Part shown: one piece after another, positions 8,376-16,528 of the stretch
Numbering within the stretch: the first letter of the stretch is position 1
Layout of the letters: every line of letters starts with the position of its first letter
DNA from: Flavimarina sp. Hel_I_48
GTDB lineage: Bacteria > Bacteroidota > Bacteroidia > Flavobacteriales > Flavobacteriaceae
Direction of reading: 5' to 3'
Length of the DNA: 64,000 nucleotides
Assembly (NCBI RefSeq): GCF_000733945.1
Contig: NZ_JPOL01000002.1
Location: 2,171,001 to 2,235,000, forward strand
Position numbers and translations under genes: made by a program
Notes under the pieces: model-generated
Told to the model about the DNA's origin: nothing
Seen by the model: only the letters and a program-made list of their open reading frames with translations
Database searches by the model: none

Positions 8376-9659
8376 CTACTCATTTTTGTAGACCACACCA
8401 TTTTTCATCACAAAAACGACCTCATTCATCGTGTCGATATTTTGCGTGGGATCTTCTTTTAAGGCAATGATATCTGCCATAAGTCCAGATTTTATGGCGC
8501 CTATGTTGTCATCCTGCCTTAAAAGTTTTGCGTTTACGCTTGTTGCACTTTGCAAACTCTGCATTGCAGGCATATCCGCTTCAACCATATAACCGAATTC
8601 TTTTGCATTTTCGCCATGCGGAAACACGCCTGCATCAGTACCAAAGCCGATAGAAACACCTTTTTTATAGGCCTTGGCAAATGTTTTTTCCAGTTGGGGG
8701 CCAATGGCCAAAGCCTTAGGGACAATGATCGCAGGATAATAACCGTCAATTTTAGCTTTTTCGGCTACATATTTACCGGCACTTAAAGTAGGTATATAAA
8801 ACGTATCATACTCCTTCATTAGGTTCATGGTTTCCTCGCTCATGAGCGTACCGTGCTCTATGGTTTTTACGCCATTTTTAATCGCGCGCTGCATCCCTTC
8901 ATCACCATGGGCATGCGCGGCCACCTGCATGCCATAATCAGCAGCGGTAGTTGTTATCGCTTTTATTTCCTCTTCGGTGAATTGTGGATTTTGACCGTTT
9001 TTAGCCACGCTCAGTACCCCACCAGTTGCGGTGATCTTAATCCAGTCCGCGCCATTTTTATAGCGCTGACGCACGGCTTTTCGAGCATCGTCAACACTGT
9101 TGACGACTCCTTCTTTAGGACCGGGGTTGCCCATTAATTCTTTACTGTATCCATTAGTGGGATCTGCGTGACCTCCCGTAGAGCCTATGGTTTTTTCAGC
9201 AGTAAAAATACGGGGGCCGGTGACTTTATCTGCATTGATGGCATTGCGCAAAGAAACATTGATGCCACTGCCGCCCAGATCCCGAACAGTGGTAAAACCT
9301 GCCATTAAAGTTCTTTCGGCGATAGCCTGTGCATTGTATGCAACATCAGCATCGTTCAGGGTAAAAGGTTCGAGGTAGCGGTTGGGATTGGTCTCACCTT
9401 CAATGTGTACGTGCATATCGATAAGGCCTGGCATTACCGTTTCTGTCTTCAAATCCACTACACTATCCTGATCATTTTTGGCGGGAACATAGCCGTCCCG
9501 GACTTCTTTGATCTTTCCTTTGGAAACGATTATGGTCTTTTCTTTGAGTACTTTCCCTGCTTCGGTATCTATAAGCTTACCGCAATGCAGGTAGGTGTCC
9601 TGAGCGGAAACAGAGAGAGCCAAAAAGAATAGGATAAGAAAGGTGTAATGGTTTTTCAT
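8376..9659 (-). CDS. Exported metal-dependent amidohydrolase
   Basis: 427-residue protein with a signal peptide (MKNHYTFLILFFLALSVSAQ). It has the amidohydrolase TIM-barrel metal sites: DMHVH near residue 80, the presumed carboxylated Lys in DWIKITATGG, HAHGDEG, EHGTLM, and the catalytic Asp in GFGTDAGVFP. The closest groups are imidazolonepropionase-like and Xaa-Pro (prolidase-type) amidohydrolases exported by Bacteroidota. The substrate is probably a small peptide or cyclic amide. An in-frame ATG 33 bases upstream would add MVFDTNKKPVY before the signal, so the internal Met is preferred as start. Confidence 0.82.
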   Translation of the reverse strand: MKNHYTFLILFFLALSVSAQDTYLHCGKLIDTEAGKVLKEKTIIVSKGKIKEVRDGYVPAKNDQDSVVDLKTETVMPGLIDMHVHIEGETNPNRYLEPFTLNDADVAYNAQAIAERTLMAGFTTVRDLGGSGINVSLRNAINADKVTGPRIFTAEKTIGSTGGHADPTNGYSKELMGNPGPKEGVVNSVDDARKAVRQRYKNGADWIKITATGGVLSVAKNGQNPQFTEEEIKAITTTAADYGMQVAAHAHGDEGMQRAIKNGVKTIEHGTLMSEETMNLMKEYDTFYIPTLSAGKYVAEKAKIDGYYPAIIVPKALAIGPQLEKTFAKAYKKGVSIGFGTDAGVFPHGENAKEFGYMVEADMPAMQSLQSATSVNAKLLRQDDNIGAIKSGLMADIIALKEDPTQNIDTMNEVVFVMKNGVVYKNE

Positions 9660-9776
9660 GTAAACTGGTTTTTTGTTGGTATCAAAAACCAAGATAATAA
9701 TAAACTCATTAATTCCTTCAATTAATATTTATGATTGAGCAATAAACAGGATATTTTATACTGAGAGGAAATTGAA

Positions 9777-10913
9777 TTATGCTTTATCAATAAATTCCAG
9801 AACGGTTTTGGTTATATAATCGATCTGCTCGTCATCTAGTTCCGTATGCATGGGTAAGGAAATCACTTCCTGGACCAACTGATTTGTAACCACAAAATCG
9901 TTCTCGTTATAGCGCTCATCTGCATAGGCTTTTTGTTTATGCAAAGGTATGGGATAGTAAACGCCACAGGGAATGTCTTTGCTGTTTAGGTGTTTTACAA
10001 GCGCATCACGATCTACATTCTTGAGACGTAAGGTATACTGGTGAAACACGTGACAATCGCAAATATCACAGATCATGGGAGTCGTGATTTTTGGATTTCC
10101 TATCAGCGCTCTAGTGTACTTTCTCGCCGCCTCACGCCGCTTGTGGTTGTACGTGTCCAGATGTGGAAGTTTTGCGCGCAAAACTGCCGCCTGTATGGAG
10201 TCAAGTCGGGAATTTACACCCACTACATCATGATGATAGCGCTCATACATACCGTGGTTTACTATTCCACGTAAAGTGTGAGCTAGGTCGTCATCATTCG
10301 TAAAAATGGCACCACCATCACCGTAGCAACCCAAATTTTTAGAAGGGAAAAAAGAAGTGCTTCCCACATGGCCTATGGTGCCGGCCTTAATTTTAGATCC
10401 ATCAGCCTGTGTATAGTTTGAACCAATGGCCTGGGCATTATCCTCAATTACAAAAAGATCATGCGTTTTTGCGATGCGCATAAGTTCCTGCATTTCGGCA
10501 ACCTGTCCAAAAAGATGAACGGGAACAATAGCTTTGGTTTTTGGGGTAATCGCCCGTTCCACCGCTTTGATATCAATATTGAAAGAATGTGGATTCACAT
10601 CTACCAGAACAGGGGTAAGCCCTAAAAGCGCAATGACTTCCACGGTTGCCGCAAAGGTAAAATCTGCGGTTATGACTTCGTCACCGGGCTTAAGGCCAAG
10701 TCCCATCATGGCAATCTGAAGGGCATCTGTCCCGTTCGCGCAGGGAATTACATGTTTTACGCCCAGATATTCTTCAAGTTCTTTTTGAAAGGCCTGTACT
10801 TCAGGACCATTGATGAAAGCGGTACTTTCCATTACTTCGGCAATAGAAGTATCTACGCGCTCTTTTATTTGTTCATATTGACCTTTGAGGTCAACCATCT
10901 GTATTTTTTTCAT
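9777..10913 (-). CDS. DegT/DnrJ/EryC1/StrS-family PLP aminotransferase
   Basis: 378-residue fold-type I aminotransferase. The PLP Lys lies in SFFPSKNLGCYGDGGA, the co-factor Asp in VIEDNAQAIG, and the phosphate-contact Thr-Asp in NGTDALQIAM. These enzymes aminate keto-sugars for LPS O-antigen or capsule. The divergent neighbour is the Kdo transferase waaA, which fits envelope sugar synthesis. Unusual here is a CDICDCH cluster just before the conserved HVFHQYTLR, with three Cys and a His in seven residues. The specific sugar is unknown. Confidence 0.86.
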   Translation of the reverse strand: MKKIQMVDLKGQYEQIKERVDTSIAEVMESTAFINGPEVQAFQKELEEYLGVKHVIPCANGTDALQIAMMGLGLKPGDEVITADFTFAATVEVIALLGLTPVLVDVNPHSFNIDIKAVERAITPKTKAIVPVHLFGQVAEMQELMRIAKTHDLFVIEDNAQAIGSNYTQADGSKIKAGTIGHVGSTSFFPSKNLGCYGDGGAIFTNDDDLAHTLRGIVNHGMYERYHHDVVGVNSRLDSIQAAVLRAKLPHLDTYNHKRREAARKYTRALIGNPKITTPMICDICDCHVFHQYTLRLKNVDRDALVKHLNSKDIPCGVYYPIPLHKQKAYADERYNENDFVVTNQLVQEVISLPMHTELDDEQIDYITKTVLEFIDKA

Positions 10914-11058
10914 GCTTTACTTTTAAAACAAGGTTCCTTAAAAAGAAGGATAAGCGCCATTATGCAGTAGCATTATTGAGGCTCAATTTTTATACGAAAA
11001 TACAAAACTAGCACCTTCCTATCCTCTGGTTTTTGTGAAAAGGCTATTTTTACGGCTT

Positions 11059-12318
11059 ATGCATACACTATATTCCATTTTTATTCAATTATTCGACAGT
11101 TTACTGCCCCTATTGGGTGTTTTTAGTGAAAAACTAAAGACCTTTTATACGGTACGAAAAGATGTTTTTGATACGCTGGAAGGTCAAATTTCCCAGAACG
11201 AACGCATCATCTGGGTGCATGCCGCGTCGTTAGGAGAATATGAGCAGGGCGTACCGGTGATGGAAGCTTTAAAAAAACAATTTCCGCAGCATAAACTACT
11301 CCTTACATTCTTTTCACCCTCGGGATATACACAGAAAAAAAACAACCCAATTTCTGACTTTACAACCTATCTACCGCTTGATACTTCAACTAATGCAAAA
11401 CGTTTTGTAAATATCGTAAAGCCTGAAATGGCCTTCTTTATCAAGTATGAATTTTGGCCAAATTATTTGAACGAATTGGATAGAAAATCGGTGAAAACGT
11501 ACCTCATTTCGGCTGTTTTTAGAAGAAAACAGCTGTTTTTTAAGTGGTACGGGACATGGATGAAAAAGTCGCTTCATGCTTTTGACCATTTTTTTGTTCA
11601 GGATCAAAAAAGCATTGATCTAGTTAAAACCCTCGGTTTTCAAAACGTTTCCCTGAGCGGGGATACCCGTTTTGACCGGGTAAGCAAACAACTGGAGATG
11701 GATAATAGCCTGCAGGTTGTTGAAGCATTTAAAAACGGCATGCCGCTGCTGGTCTGCGGAAGTACATGGCCAGAAGATGAACTCCTGCTGCTTGATTATA
11801 TCAACAAGCACGCTGCGCAGAAGGTGAAAATATTGGTTGCACCCCATCAAATCCAGGAGGGAAAAATTGACCAATTTATGGCAAAAATCGGTTCAAAAGT
11901 GGCAAAATATAGTCAGCATAATCCTGAAAATCTGGCCGATACCGATGTATTTATTCTAGACACTATAGGGATGCTGGGCCGCGCCTACAGCTACGCAGAT
12001 GTGGCCTACGTGGGTGGCGCGGCCGGCAAGACCGGGATGCACAATATCTTGGAACCGGCAACCTTTGGAATTCCCATCTTAACGGGAACGCAGATTGATA
12101 AATTTCCGGAAGCTGAACAATTACGTCGTATTGCAGGATTATTTACGGTGGAATCCCCGGAAGAAACCACCGAAATCCTGAAAAAATTGTTTGCCGATAT
12201 ATCCTTCAGACAAAATGCAGGAATGATTGCGGGCCATTATGTACAGCAACAGACAGGGGCTACCCAGATAATCCTGAATTATTTAGAAAAAAACAATGCT
12301 GAAAACCCTGACTTTTGA
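11059..12318 (+). CDS. waaA: 3-deoxy-D-manno-octulosonic acid (Kdo) transferase
   Basis: 419-residue GT30 glycosyltransferase that adds Kdo from CMP-Kdo to lipid A on the inner face of the inner membrane. The first ~20 residues (MHTLYSIFIQLFDSLLPLLG) are the usual membrane anchor. The conserved HAASLGEYEQG carries the catalytic Glu, and later family blocks are FFIKYEFWPNY, SGDTRFDRV and YVGGAAGKTGMHNILEPA. An in-frame GTG at 11035 would add eight residues; the ATG gives the family-typical N-terminus and is preferred. Divergent from the sugar aminotransferase and convergent with the DUF2461 gene. Confidence 0.93.
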   Translation: MHTLYSIFIQLFDSLLPLLGVFSEKLKTFYTVRKDVFDTLEGQISQNERIIWVHAASLGEYEQGVPVMEALKKQFPQHKLLLTFFSPSGYTQKKNNPISDFTTYLPLDTSTNAKRFVNIVKPEMAFFIKYEFWPNYLNELDRKSVKTYLISAVFRRKQLFFKWYGTWMKKSLHAFDHFFVQDQKSIDLVKTLGFQNVSLSGDTRFDRVSKQLEMDNSLQVVEAFKNGMPLLVCGSTWPEDELLLLDYINKHAAQKVKILVAPHQIQEGKIDQFMAKIGSKVAKYSQHNPENLADTDVFILDTIGMLGRAYSYADVAYVGGAAGKTGMHNILEPATFGIPILTGTQIDKFPEAEQLRRIAGLFTVESPEETTEILKKLFADISFRQNAGMIAGHYVQQQTGATQIILNYLEKNNAENPDF

Positions 12319-12322
12319 AAAG

Positions 12323-12979
12323 TTAAACGCTTGCCGCTTTGTTGAGGTAGTTTCTAAAAGGTAACATCTCTTTATAAATTTCGACCACACGATCATCAAA
12401 ATCGGCGCTTAGTACTTCTTTCTCGGTTAATTCAACCCGAATGGCAAAGGTTTTTCTACGTAGCAATTCTATGTGCTTATGCTCTTGAGAATAACCCTTG
12501 GGAGCTGTTTTTAGGGAATCTCCATCATCAGTTAACTCACCAAAAAGCGCTTTAAAGCTTTTTTTATTCCTTATTTTGTTAAACTCTTCGCCATTGTAAT
12601 CAATGCCCTGTCTAATGCTTTTTAAGATGGAAGGTTTCGGTTTATAAAAGCCGCCGGCAATAAAACTTTCCCGTATTCCCAGGTGAATATAAAAATCGCT
12701 TTGTTTGTTTTCCTTGTCAAGCCCCGCACCAAAATGATCTTTGTAAATGGGTTTGTGAGGATGGTACATTAAATTATTATTGATGCGGTTTATCGCCTGT
12801 TTACCGGTAGTGGAAGAATAATCGGGATCTATTTTTGCAAGCTTTAGATCCATTGTGTTTAACCAGGATATATAAGAATCACGTACCTCTTCGTAGCGTT
12901 TTCTGTTGGCATCCATCCATTCTTTACTATTGTTTTGCTGAAGCTCCTTTAAAAAAGCATATAACTTTTCGAAATCCAT
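12323..12979 (-). CDS. DUF2461 (TIGR02453) family protein
   Basis: 218-residue soluble protein matching DUF2461, a widespread family of unknown function. Family hallmarks are the N-terminal FLKELQQNNSKEWMDANRKR, INNNLMYHPHKPIYKDHFGAG, DFYIHLG and GGFYKPKP. No catalytic residues are established. Its start is supported by a TACTTTTG box on the minus strand (12990-12997), 10 bases upstream of the ATG. It converges with waaA, with the stops 4 bases apart, and diverges from the small lipoprotein gene. Confidence 0.85.
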   Translation of the reverse strand: MDFEKLYAFLKELQQNNSKEWMDANRKRYEEVRDSYISWLNTMDLKLAKIDPDYSSTTGKQAINRINNNLMYHPHKPIYKDHFGAGLDKENKQSDFYIHLGIRESFIAGGFYKPKPSILKSIRQGIDYNGEEFNKIRNKKSFKALFGELTDDGDSLKTAPKGYSQEHKHIELLRRKTFAIRVELTEKEVLSADFDDRVVEIYKEMLPFRNYLNKAASV

Positions 12980-13089
12980 TTTTTAAGTGCAAAAGTAGTT
13001 TTGATGGAATGGAAGGATACCCTTGAGTATATATTTTAACGTAATATTCAAAATAACCGATTTTTATTTCATTTTATCGATTAAAATAT

Positions 13090-13097
13090 TACTTTTG
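13090..13097 (+). promoter_or_regulatory. -7 box of the first CRET lipoprotein gene
   Basis: TACTTTTG matches TAnnTTTG, 22 bases before the ATG. No convincing -33 box is seen. Confidence 0.4.
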
Positions 13098-13119
13098 TCG
13101 CCAATCCCAAATTGTAATT

Positions 13120-13320
13120 ATGAGAAAAGGAATATTTTTTACGGTATTTTCACTTTTAGCAGTGATTGCCTGTCGTGAAACAGAGACTAAGACGGTCGTA
13201 CGAGAAGTGGAAACTACTCAGGAAGAAAAAGGTGCTCTTGAACGTACCGCGGAACGTGTGGATAATGAAGTAGATGAAAAAGTAGATGAGCAAATCGATA
13301 GAATAGGGGACGACAATTAA
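13120..13320 (+). CDS. Small acidic lipoprotein (CRET type, copy 1)
   Basis: 66 residues: an N-terminal signal with a VIAC lipobox (lipidated Cys18), then a short, highly charged, Glu-rich chain predicted to be helical (VREVETTQEEKGALERTAERVDNEV in part). No known domain. The residues straight after the Cys, RETETK, parallel CRETQADK of the 79-residue lipoprotein at 16529, so the two look like paralogs. They flank the S24/radical-SAM/DUF4130 cassette. The gene has its own -7 box and a downstream terminator. Function unknown. Confidence 0.72.
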   Translation: MRKGIFFTVFSLLAVIACRETETKTVVREVETTQEEKGALERTAERVDNEVDEKVDEQIDRIGDDN

Positions 13321-13343
13321 CATCCATCTTATCTAAAGTATTG

Positions 13344-13378
13344 AAAACCTCTTCTACAACTTTGAAAGAGGTTTTTTT
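13344..13378. terminator. Bidirectional terminator
   Basis: Ten-bp perfect stem (AAAACCTCTT / AAGAGGTTTT) with a 12-base loop and a T-run on the plus strand. It ends the CRET lipoprotein gene and touches the stop codon of the converging S24 regulator gene. Confidence 0.8.
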
Positions 13379-14147
13379 ATGCTTTTATGCTACTTACCTG
13401 GTTTTTCAATTCTTCCATAGAGCGATGCAATTCGCGTAGTAAATTACTTTCAGAAGGAGCTTCTAAGTTGAAGGTGAGTTTACTATTGACCTGCCACAAT
13501 TCCTGAATATCGCTAACATTGACTTCAAAAGGAACATATTCCTGGTTTAGGGAGATCAATAAGATTCTGGAAGGATCTGGAAGTTTTTGTAGTTTTTTTA
13601 CAAGAACCGAATCCGGTAAAACCACAACATAGATCTTATTATTATTTGCCTCATTCATATTTGCGGTTGCCTTGGCAAGAACCCAGTCTTCTTGTTGAAA
13701 AACGGGTAGCATACTATCCCCTTCAATCTGAAAACCGCGGTAGGTCGCGTTGCGATATTGTGGTAATGGAAGATCAAAGGCCGGGAGCTGTTGATACCAT
13801 TCCACGTCCTGAACGTTATGGGGATAACCCGCGGCCGCTTTCTGATTTACGAGCACAAGGTTTTCATTATCCATTTTGTCTATGGTCACCACCTTAGGAC
13901 TTACATCGCCCTTGCCTGCATTAAGGTTTTTCTGGTTACTGAAGCCGTAAAGCCATAACGGATTTACATTATATATACGCAAGAGTTCGGTCACGACTTG
14001 TCCTGATAGTTTTGTGCGCCCACGCTCTATATCTGCTGTAGAATTTTTAATACCCAGCGCTTCTGCGAATTCGCTCTGCGTGAGCTGCTGCTCCTCGCGT
14101 ATCTGCTTAAAACGGCGAACATCGCCTGTGACATCGTTGATTCCCAT
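13377..14147 (-). CDS. XRE-type regulator with S24 (LexA/CI-like) domain
   Basis: 256 residues. Residues ~9-65 form a helix-turn-helix domain (LTQSEFAEALGIKNSTADIERG). The C-terminal half is an S24 peptidase-like domain: a KAAAG segment with a LexA-style Ala106-Gly107 bond, Ser145 in EGDSMLPVF as nucleophile, and Lys184 or Lys185 in SVLVKKLQK as general base. This suits a repressor that inactivates itself when activated RecA accumulates, or a CI-like repressor that only dimerises through this domain. It diverges from the radical-SAM repair gene across a 162-base spacer with dyad repeats, so it probably controls both. No phage genes adjoin it. Confidence 0.85.
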   Translation of the reverse strand: MGINDVTGDVRRFKQIREEQQLTQSEFAEALGIKNSTADIERGRTKLSGQVVTELLRIYNVNPLWLYGFSNQKNLNAGKGDVSPKVVTIDKMDNENLVLVNQKAAAGYPHNVQDVEWYQQLPAFDLPLPQYRNATYRGFQIEGDSMLPVFQQEDWVLAKATANMNEANNNKIYVVVLPDSVLVKKLQKLPDPSRILLISLNQEYVPFEVNVSDIQELWQVNSKLTFNLEAPSESNLLRELHRSMEELKNQVSSIKA

Positions 14148-14168
14148 ATCGTAAATATACCATAATCT

Positions 14169-14222
14169 GGAAAAAATCCTAATGAATCTTCGGAAAATGT
14201 CCTTAAAATAGGAAAATTACCT
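14169..14222. promoter_or_regulatory. Cluster of three GGA/TCC-type dyads, candidate operators
   Basis: Within the divergent spacer are GGA-N5-TCC at 14169-14179, GGA-N5-TCC at 14192-14202 and AGG-N7-CCT at 14210-14222. They repeat about every two helical turns (23 and 19 bases between starts). They lie 22-75 bases upstream of the S24 regulator start and are candidate binding sites for that regulator. They are A-rich, so chance occurrence is not negligible. Confidence 0.4.
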
Positions 14223-14309
14223 TAATTTTGAATAAAGGCTATAACTATCGATTATCAAATGCAATCGAATATTTGACGGGTACGTTAGCACGACAATAAA
14301 ACCATCACT

Positions 14310-14936
14310 ATGAACTTTGAACGCATCAAGGAGAAATTAAATATACTGGCAGACGCCGCCAAGTACGATGTATCCTGCTCGAGTAGTGGAAGTGCCCGGA
14401 AAAACACGAATAAAGGCTTAGGCGATAGCAGTGGTATGGGGATTTGTCACAGTTACAGTGAGGATGGCCGTTGTATTTCCCTATTGAAAATTTTACTTAC
14501 TAACCATTGTATTTTTGACTGTGCGTATTGCGTGAGCCGCAGCAGCAATGATATTAAAAGGGCCGCGTTCAAAATCCAGGAGGTGGTAGATCTTACCATA
14601 AATTTTTATCGCCGCAATTATATAGAAGGTTTGTTTTTAAGCAGCGGTATCTTTCACACGCCAGATTATACGATGGAACGGCTAATTACGGTTGCCAGAA
14701 AATTGCGTTTGGAAGAAAATTTCAACGGTTACATTCATTTAAAATCCATTCCCGGTGCAAGCGATGAACTCATGCGCGAAGCGGGACTTTATGCAGACAG
14801 ACTTTCCATTAATATTGAAATACCTACCGTTTCTGGCTTAAAACTTCTTGCTCCGGAAAAAGACCACAAAGATTTCATCAAACCCATGGAAAAGGTGAAG
14901 AATGAAATCATCCAGTACAAGGAAGAAAAAAACTAA
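14310..14936 (+). CDS. Radical-SAM DNA modification/repair protein, N-terminal part (frameshifted gene)
   Basis: 208 residues carrying the radical-SAM domain of the family known as 'putative DNA modification/repair radical SAM protein' (rSAM linked to uracil-DNA glycosylase-like partners). Cys67, Cys71 and Cys74 (HCIFDCAYC) are the CX3CX2C ligands of the [4Fe-4S]/SAM cluster. The protein stops abruptly at ...YKEEKN, inside what is normally a ~420-residue single chain; the rest is in the -1 frame directly downstream. The stop follows an A-run forming A AAA AAC in the reading phase. The gene diverges from the S24 regulator, and the partner DUF4130-type gene follows. Reaction and substrate of this family are not established. 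Confidence 0.8.
   Translation: MNFERIKEKLNILADAAKYDVSCSSSGSARKNTNKGLGDSSGMGICHSYSEDGRCISLLKILLTNHCIFDCAYCVSRSSNDIKRAAFKIQEVVDLTINFYRRNYIEGLFLSSGIFHTPDYTMERLITVARKLRLEENFNGYIHLKSIPGASDELMREAGLYADRLSINIEIPTVSGLKLLAPEKDHKDFIKPMEKVKNEIIQYKEEKN
14927..14936 (+). other. A AAA AAC slippery heptamer followed by TAA: frameshift junction
   Basis: Bases 14927-14933 read A-AAA-AAC in the phase of the upstream frame, a canonical X-XXY-YYZ -1 slippage site. The TAA stop comes straight after. A -1 slip at AAC continues as CTA ATC AAA (LIK...) and joins the downstream half exactly. A lost A in the A7 run (A8 in the ancestor, or a sequencing error) would explain the same pattern. Confidence 0.75.
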
Positions 14937-14980
14937 TCAAATCCACACCAAAATATGCCCCAGCAGGTCAGAGTACGCAA

Positions 14981-15568
14981 ATGATCGTGGGCGCTACTGG
15001 GGAAAGTGATAAAGATATCATGTATTCCGCAGTGCATTATTACTCTAAATACCAGATGAGGCGTGTGTACTATTCTGGTTATGTGCCGGTGATGCAGGAC
15101 GATCGCCTGCCGGCCTTAGGTTCTGAAGTGCCTATATTAAGGGAAAACAGATTGTACCAGACAGACTGGCTGCTTCGGTTTTATGGTTTTGATGTCCGCG
15201 AACTCCTCAATAACGAGCATCCCAACCTGGATGTTGATATAGATCCAAAATTGAGTTGGGCGTTGCGTAACATGCACGAATTTCCCATAAACGTAAACAC
15301 GGCAGATAAGCGCATGCTTGCAAGAATTCCTGGTTTGGGAATGAAATCAGTACATAAAATAATCAATGCGCGGCGCTTTAGGAAACTCTCTTTAGAGCAT
15401 CTCAAAGCCTTGGGAGTAGCCCTTAACAGGGCAAAATACTTTATCGTCTGCAATACGCGGGACTGGCGCTTTAACGATCTTGCCCCAGAACGTATAAAAG
15501 GAATGATACTGCAAAGCTCGCAGAGCAAGTATCAGAAAATGTACAACCAGCAGATGCGCTTGTTTTAA
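14981..15568 (+). CDS. Radical-SAM DNA modification/repair protein, C-terminal part (frameshifted gene)
   Basis: Second half of the split gene. The ATG at 14981 is probably internal, because the frame is open back to the slippage site and reads LIKSTPKYAPAGQSTQM, a normal continuation of the protein. It contains the end of the radical-SAM barrel (GATGESDKDIM, RRVYYSGYVPV), a dimetal-free linker and a helix-hairpin-helix DNA-binding element (LARIPGLGMKSVHKIINARR). The HhH fits an action on DNA. Its stop codon overlaps the ATG of the next gene (TAATG), so translation is coupled. Confidence 0.78.
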   Translation: MIVGATGESDKDIMYSAVHYYSKYQMRRVYYSGYVPVMQDDRLPALGSEVPILRENRLYQTDWLLRFYGFDVRELLNNEHPNLDVDIDPKLSWALRNMHEFPINVNTADKRMLARIPGLGMKSVHKIINARRFRKLSLEHLKALGVALNRAKYFIVCNTRDWRFNDLAPERIKGMILQSSQSKYQKMYNQQMRLF

Positions 15569-16323
15569 TGGAAGCTATGCAGCACCAACTTGTTTACGAT
15601 GGCAGTTTTGATGGTTTTTTAACCGCGGTGTTCATGGTTTATGAGGAGCGGCTGGAAGTTGTAAGCCTTACACCAGAAGCTTATTTTCAAGCCGGTTTTT
15701 TTGCTGAAGGCATTACCGTTATTACAGATTCGGTAAAGGCAAATCGTGTGTGGAAAGGGCTGAGTAAGTATGCTAAATTTCGTTCAGATGTCTATTGGTC
15801 TTTTTTAAGTGAAATTGAAGGTAATGAGTTGGTGTTGCTCAAGGCCATTCAGTACGTGCTGGCAACTTCCCGGGTTGCAGATTATGGTCACCCACAGATA
15901 TTGCGCACTGCGCAGGTGCGAAAAATGGTGGGCAGGGAAAAACATCGCATGGAAGCCTTTATACGTTTTCAACTTACCAAAGACGCGATTTATTTCGCCC
16001 ATGTAGAGCCAGATTTTAACGTCCTTCCGCTTATTGCCACGCATTTCAAAAATCGATATGCTGATCAGGCCTGGATCATTTATGATTTGAAAAGATCTTA
16101 CGGTCTTTATTATGATTTACATGACGTAGTACCCATGCAGATGGACTTTAATGAAAAGAATTTTAAGAAAATCGATTTTACCGAAAATGAGCCCGATTAT
16201 AGTGCGCTTTGGCGGAATTATTTTAAAAGTACTACCATAAAATCCCGCATCAACCTGAAACTTCACACGCAACATGTTCCTAAACGTTATTGGAAATACC
16301 TTAATGAGAAAGCACCTGATTAA
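15568..16323 (+). CDS. DUF4130 (TIGR03915)-type DNA-metabolism protein
   Basis: 251 residues matching the 'probable DNA metabolism protein' family that is always found beside the radical-SAM protein encoded upstream. Recognisable parts are YDGSFDGFLTAVF at the N-terminus, GREKHRMEAFIRF in the middle and YRYWKYLNEK-like KRYWKYLNEK at the end. In many bacteria this domain is fused to a uracil-DNA glycosylase domain; here there is no UDG part, so this is the short form. Overlap of start and stop codons with the radical-SAM gene indicates coupled expression. The chemistry is unknown; a role in base repair is inferred from the family links and the HhH partner. Confidence 0.85.
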   Translation: MEAMQHQLVYDGSFDGFLTAVFMVYEERLEVVSLTPEAYFQAGFFAEGITVITDSVKANRVWKGLSKYAKFRSDVYWSFLSEIEGNELVLLKAIQYVLATSRVADYGHPQILRTAQVRKMVGREKHRMEAFIRFQLTKDAIYFAHVEPDFNVLPLIATHFKNRYADQAWIIYDLKRSYGLYYDLHDVVPMQMDFNEKNFKKIDFTENEPDYSALWRNYFKSTTIKSRINLKLHTQHVPKRYWKYLNEKAPD

Positions 16324-16528
16324 AATAGATACATTAAATGTACATATCCTTAAAATTAAATAGAATATATAGTTGTATTACAGATATTTAGGTTGAAATG
16401 ATTTTCTGTAATTATGGTGAATTTTATTTTTTATTTTTTAGTTAAATTATTCATTATACCCCTAACTAGTGTTTCTTAAATTATATACATTTACCGCCAA
16501 TAAACACTAATTATAAAACAAACTTATC

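Noticed and set aside
11035..12318. GTG at 11035 as the start of waaA
   Set aside because: The ATG at 11059 gives the family-typical N-terminal anchor; the added eight residues are not family-like, though they cannot be excluded.
13377..14147. Phage repressor marking a prophage
   Set aside because: No integrase, structural or lysis gene is nearby, and the divergent gene is a conserved repair protein.
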